This document shows, piece after piece, positions 62,101-64,000 of a stretch of DNA of 64,000 nt. The notes below the pieces were generated by a model. That model saw only the letters and a list, made by a program, of their open reading frames with translations. It ran no database searches and was not told the DNA's origin. How positions within the stretch are numbered: the first letter of the stretch is position 1; each line of letters starts with the position of its first letter. The translations under genes were made by a program, and so were the position numbers. The DNA comes from Megalopta genalis (taxonomy: Eukaryota; Arthropoda; Insecta; Hymenoptera; Halictidae). The stretch is from NCBI RefSeq assembly GCF_051020955.1, contig NC_135018.1, forward strand, positions 25,385,271-25,449,270, read 5' to 3'.

Positions 62101-64000
62101 TTGATGCGAGCTCAGCCAACAATGATATTTAAGAAAGAATTACAGGCACGTTACATGGAGAATTTGCACTCCATTTTATTTATTCGGTATGTTTAACAAA
62201 TTGAATAGTTAAATATCTAGCAATTTCTTATTAGGAAATCAGTGTAAAAGTTTTGGATCAATTTCCTTCTTTAGATCCTGAGAAAAATGATAAAAGAGTG
62301 GATAGAATTTTATGGGAAAGTCATTCCGCCAAGAAATAACCGGAATCCATCTGTACCGATTTATCTTATTGAACTATCGTACGAAATGACATTTAAAAAT
62401 TTATGAACAGGCAAGAAGGAAAAGGTCATGTGGAAATAGAAAATTTTCGATCAACAAAGAGTAGTAATAGACGGTAAAGAAAAATCGATGTTTCGCCTAC
62501 ACATCCTTTTGCATCCATTTTTCATAGTTGTGATTAAATATATATATATGGCAGTTATATTGCGCACATAATAGACTACGCTATAGCTCCAATAAGAATT
62601 CTAATATAAATTCGATAATATTGTATAAAAATAATCCTTGTGTCAGTAAACGATCATTTAGTCATTTGAAATATTTAAATAGTTCATTTCAAATTACGTA
62701 CAATAAATTAAAAGCAGTATCTATTGGAAGTGAATTTTTCGCGAACTCTTTTAGTCTTAAAATATTAGCAGTTACATCTTATGTATTACTGAATAACCGA
62801 CTGATATACGTGTAAACATTTAACCTAACATAGGCAGATATTTGGCGTACGGGTTGTCAGCTTGTCCTTGCCATGACGAACAGATGTGAAATCGAACCAC
62901 GTATGCGTGTACCAGTAAAAAGTGGACCTTTTCAAAGGGCTGTTGAGCGTTTTCGACTACCTATTTCGAATGCGGGGACCGTCTTTTTACATCGAAATGA
63001 CCCCTATGCTTTCGAATCAGGTGATCACCGCGCGTTACGAACATGGGGCTCCGGTTTTGTCTACGAAAATTCTAGGGAACGACGCATATGGTCTAGTAAT
63101 CTTTATAAACTCCAAGCTATTCCCTGAATACATGTTCCGAAAAAGTTATACGAATTTTTAGAAATATCGCTTTATTATATTTATACGTACACTGTAATCT
63201 AGGAAATAAAAATTTTCATTTTGATAAGAAAATGAATAGAAACAATTATAAATTAATATTTTGGTGCACGTTTAAACTAGAGAATACGAGCTTTCATTTT
63301 GCTAAGGAACAGGATAGTAAGAATTATGAATCGATTGTATTCTGATGCATACATTTTGTGCATCATCTCTTATTTTTTTGGTGCAAAAATTTTCTTTGTG
63401 AAATCCTTTAACATGTCGAGTAGAATTTCAGACGTTGTCGGCTAATGAAGCGTGTTTGGTTCGATTCTAACTTCAACATTAGACGTACTAATTAAGTACA
63501 AAACACAGTAATTAAGAGCAAAGAACAATTACTTAATTGCACCATCAGATTTCATCTTTATTAATTTATACACTAAATCGTTTTGCATATGGGTTGCCTT
63601 AGATTAACCTCATTACATTTAAACAGTATTTGCATAACAGATAATGCTAATATTGTGGGACCAGATAATCGATATTCTACTGTGTACCTTCAATCGGGCT
63701 TGAAAATTTAACTATATATCTCTGGGAATGGTTCACACCATTTAACAGAAGTATAATAGAAACCTATTACAGCATTGTGAATTAGTTATACCTCATAAAT
63801 GTGGTAAAAAGTCTAAATAAATTAAATCTCGTTATTCGTATAACGTGGATGCTTGATAGCATCGGCTGACAATGTTAATATAGAATCGAACTAAAAAAAC
63901 GGGAAATGTTGGTAATCCTCTGTTAAGAAGACAATCGAAAAGAAATGAATAATGAGAGGACAGAGAGCGATCGCGACGACTCGAGTCTGTACATCGAATC
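56123..64000. other. Gene desert, nothing firmly recognised
   Basis: AT-rich DNA with GC-richer blocks at about 60250-60740 (a 130-codon plus-strand open frame from ATG 60367 without any recognised domain) and 62870-63130 (two overlapping open frames). AT-repeats occur at 60145-60200. I do not see splice patterns, signal peptides or families that would make these genes. Confidence 0.4.
59987..60048. repeat. Perfect 16-bp inverted repeat
   Basis: GAATAAGGGTCTATGT at 59987-60002 and its exact complement at 60033-60048, with a 30-bp loop. It could be a tiny MITE or a hairpin. Confidence 0.85.

Noticed and set aside
62873..63161. Two overlapping ORFs of about 80 codons in different frames
   Set aside because: Neither has a recognisable motif, and overlap of two frames in a GC-richer patch suggests chance.

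Overview
The window is AT-rich, intron-rich eukaryotic nuclear DNA from an insect, most likely a hymenopteran (bee, ant or wasp). The reasons are an insect-specific ionotropic chemoreceptor with many introns, GT-AG introns throughout, a mariner remnant of the mellifera-type (terminal repeat starting TTGGGTTGGCAAC), piggyBac-type TTAA elements and dense palindromic MITEs. I see no CRISPR array, rRNA or tRNA, and no complete autonomous transposon. The species cannot be fixed from the sequence alone.

Only three genes can be reconstructed over more than one exon. (1) TMA16 (ribosome-biogenesis factor), minus strand, 16773-17623: five coding exons whose phases all agree, 174 aa. (2) A secreted cysteine-rich protein of unknown function, plus strand, 18695-21058: a signal-peptide exon and two 3' exons separated by an intron packed with three mobile elements. 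(3) An IR75-type ionotropic receptor, minus strand, 21700-30205: nine exons, about 819 aa, with a three-membrane-segment channel core and an unusually long basic, histidine-rich C-terminal tail. A fourth gene is represented only by its first coding exon (signal peptide, phase-1 donor) at 3837-3927 on the minus strand; the rest lies to the left, probably outside the window. A GC-rich block near 36.5-36.9 kb may be the promoter and untranslated first exon of a plus-strand gene.

Layout: 0-4.7 kb, intron and GC-rich 5' region of the signal-peptide gene. 4.7-12.7 kb, gene-free, with a large compound microsatellite, a nest of DNA transposons (8.4-9.7 kb), a piggyBac MITE and a mariner remnant. 12.7-16.6 kb, nothing coding recognised. 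16.6-30.2 kb, the gene cluster TMA16 / secreted protein / IR75. 30.2-36 kb, two isolated exon-like ORFs and a foldback element. 36-64 kb, a gene desert holding GC-rich islands, a TTAA MITE, a 1.2-kb element with about 330-bp inverted arms, clustered palindromic MITEs, nested AT hairpins and a 250-bp ATTTT array.

The most unusual material is in the mobile fraction: a palindromic pogo/Tc1-like MITE family with about a dozen copies, a transposon with an unrecognised ORF whose internal repeat appears to serve as a terminus for a MITE, three unrelated TTAA-flanked MITEs, and an indel-free 120-bp-period tandem repeat in the first intron of the receptor gene.
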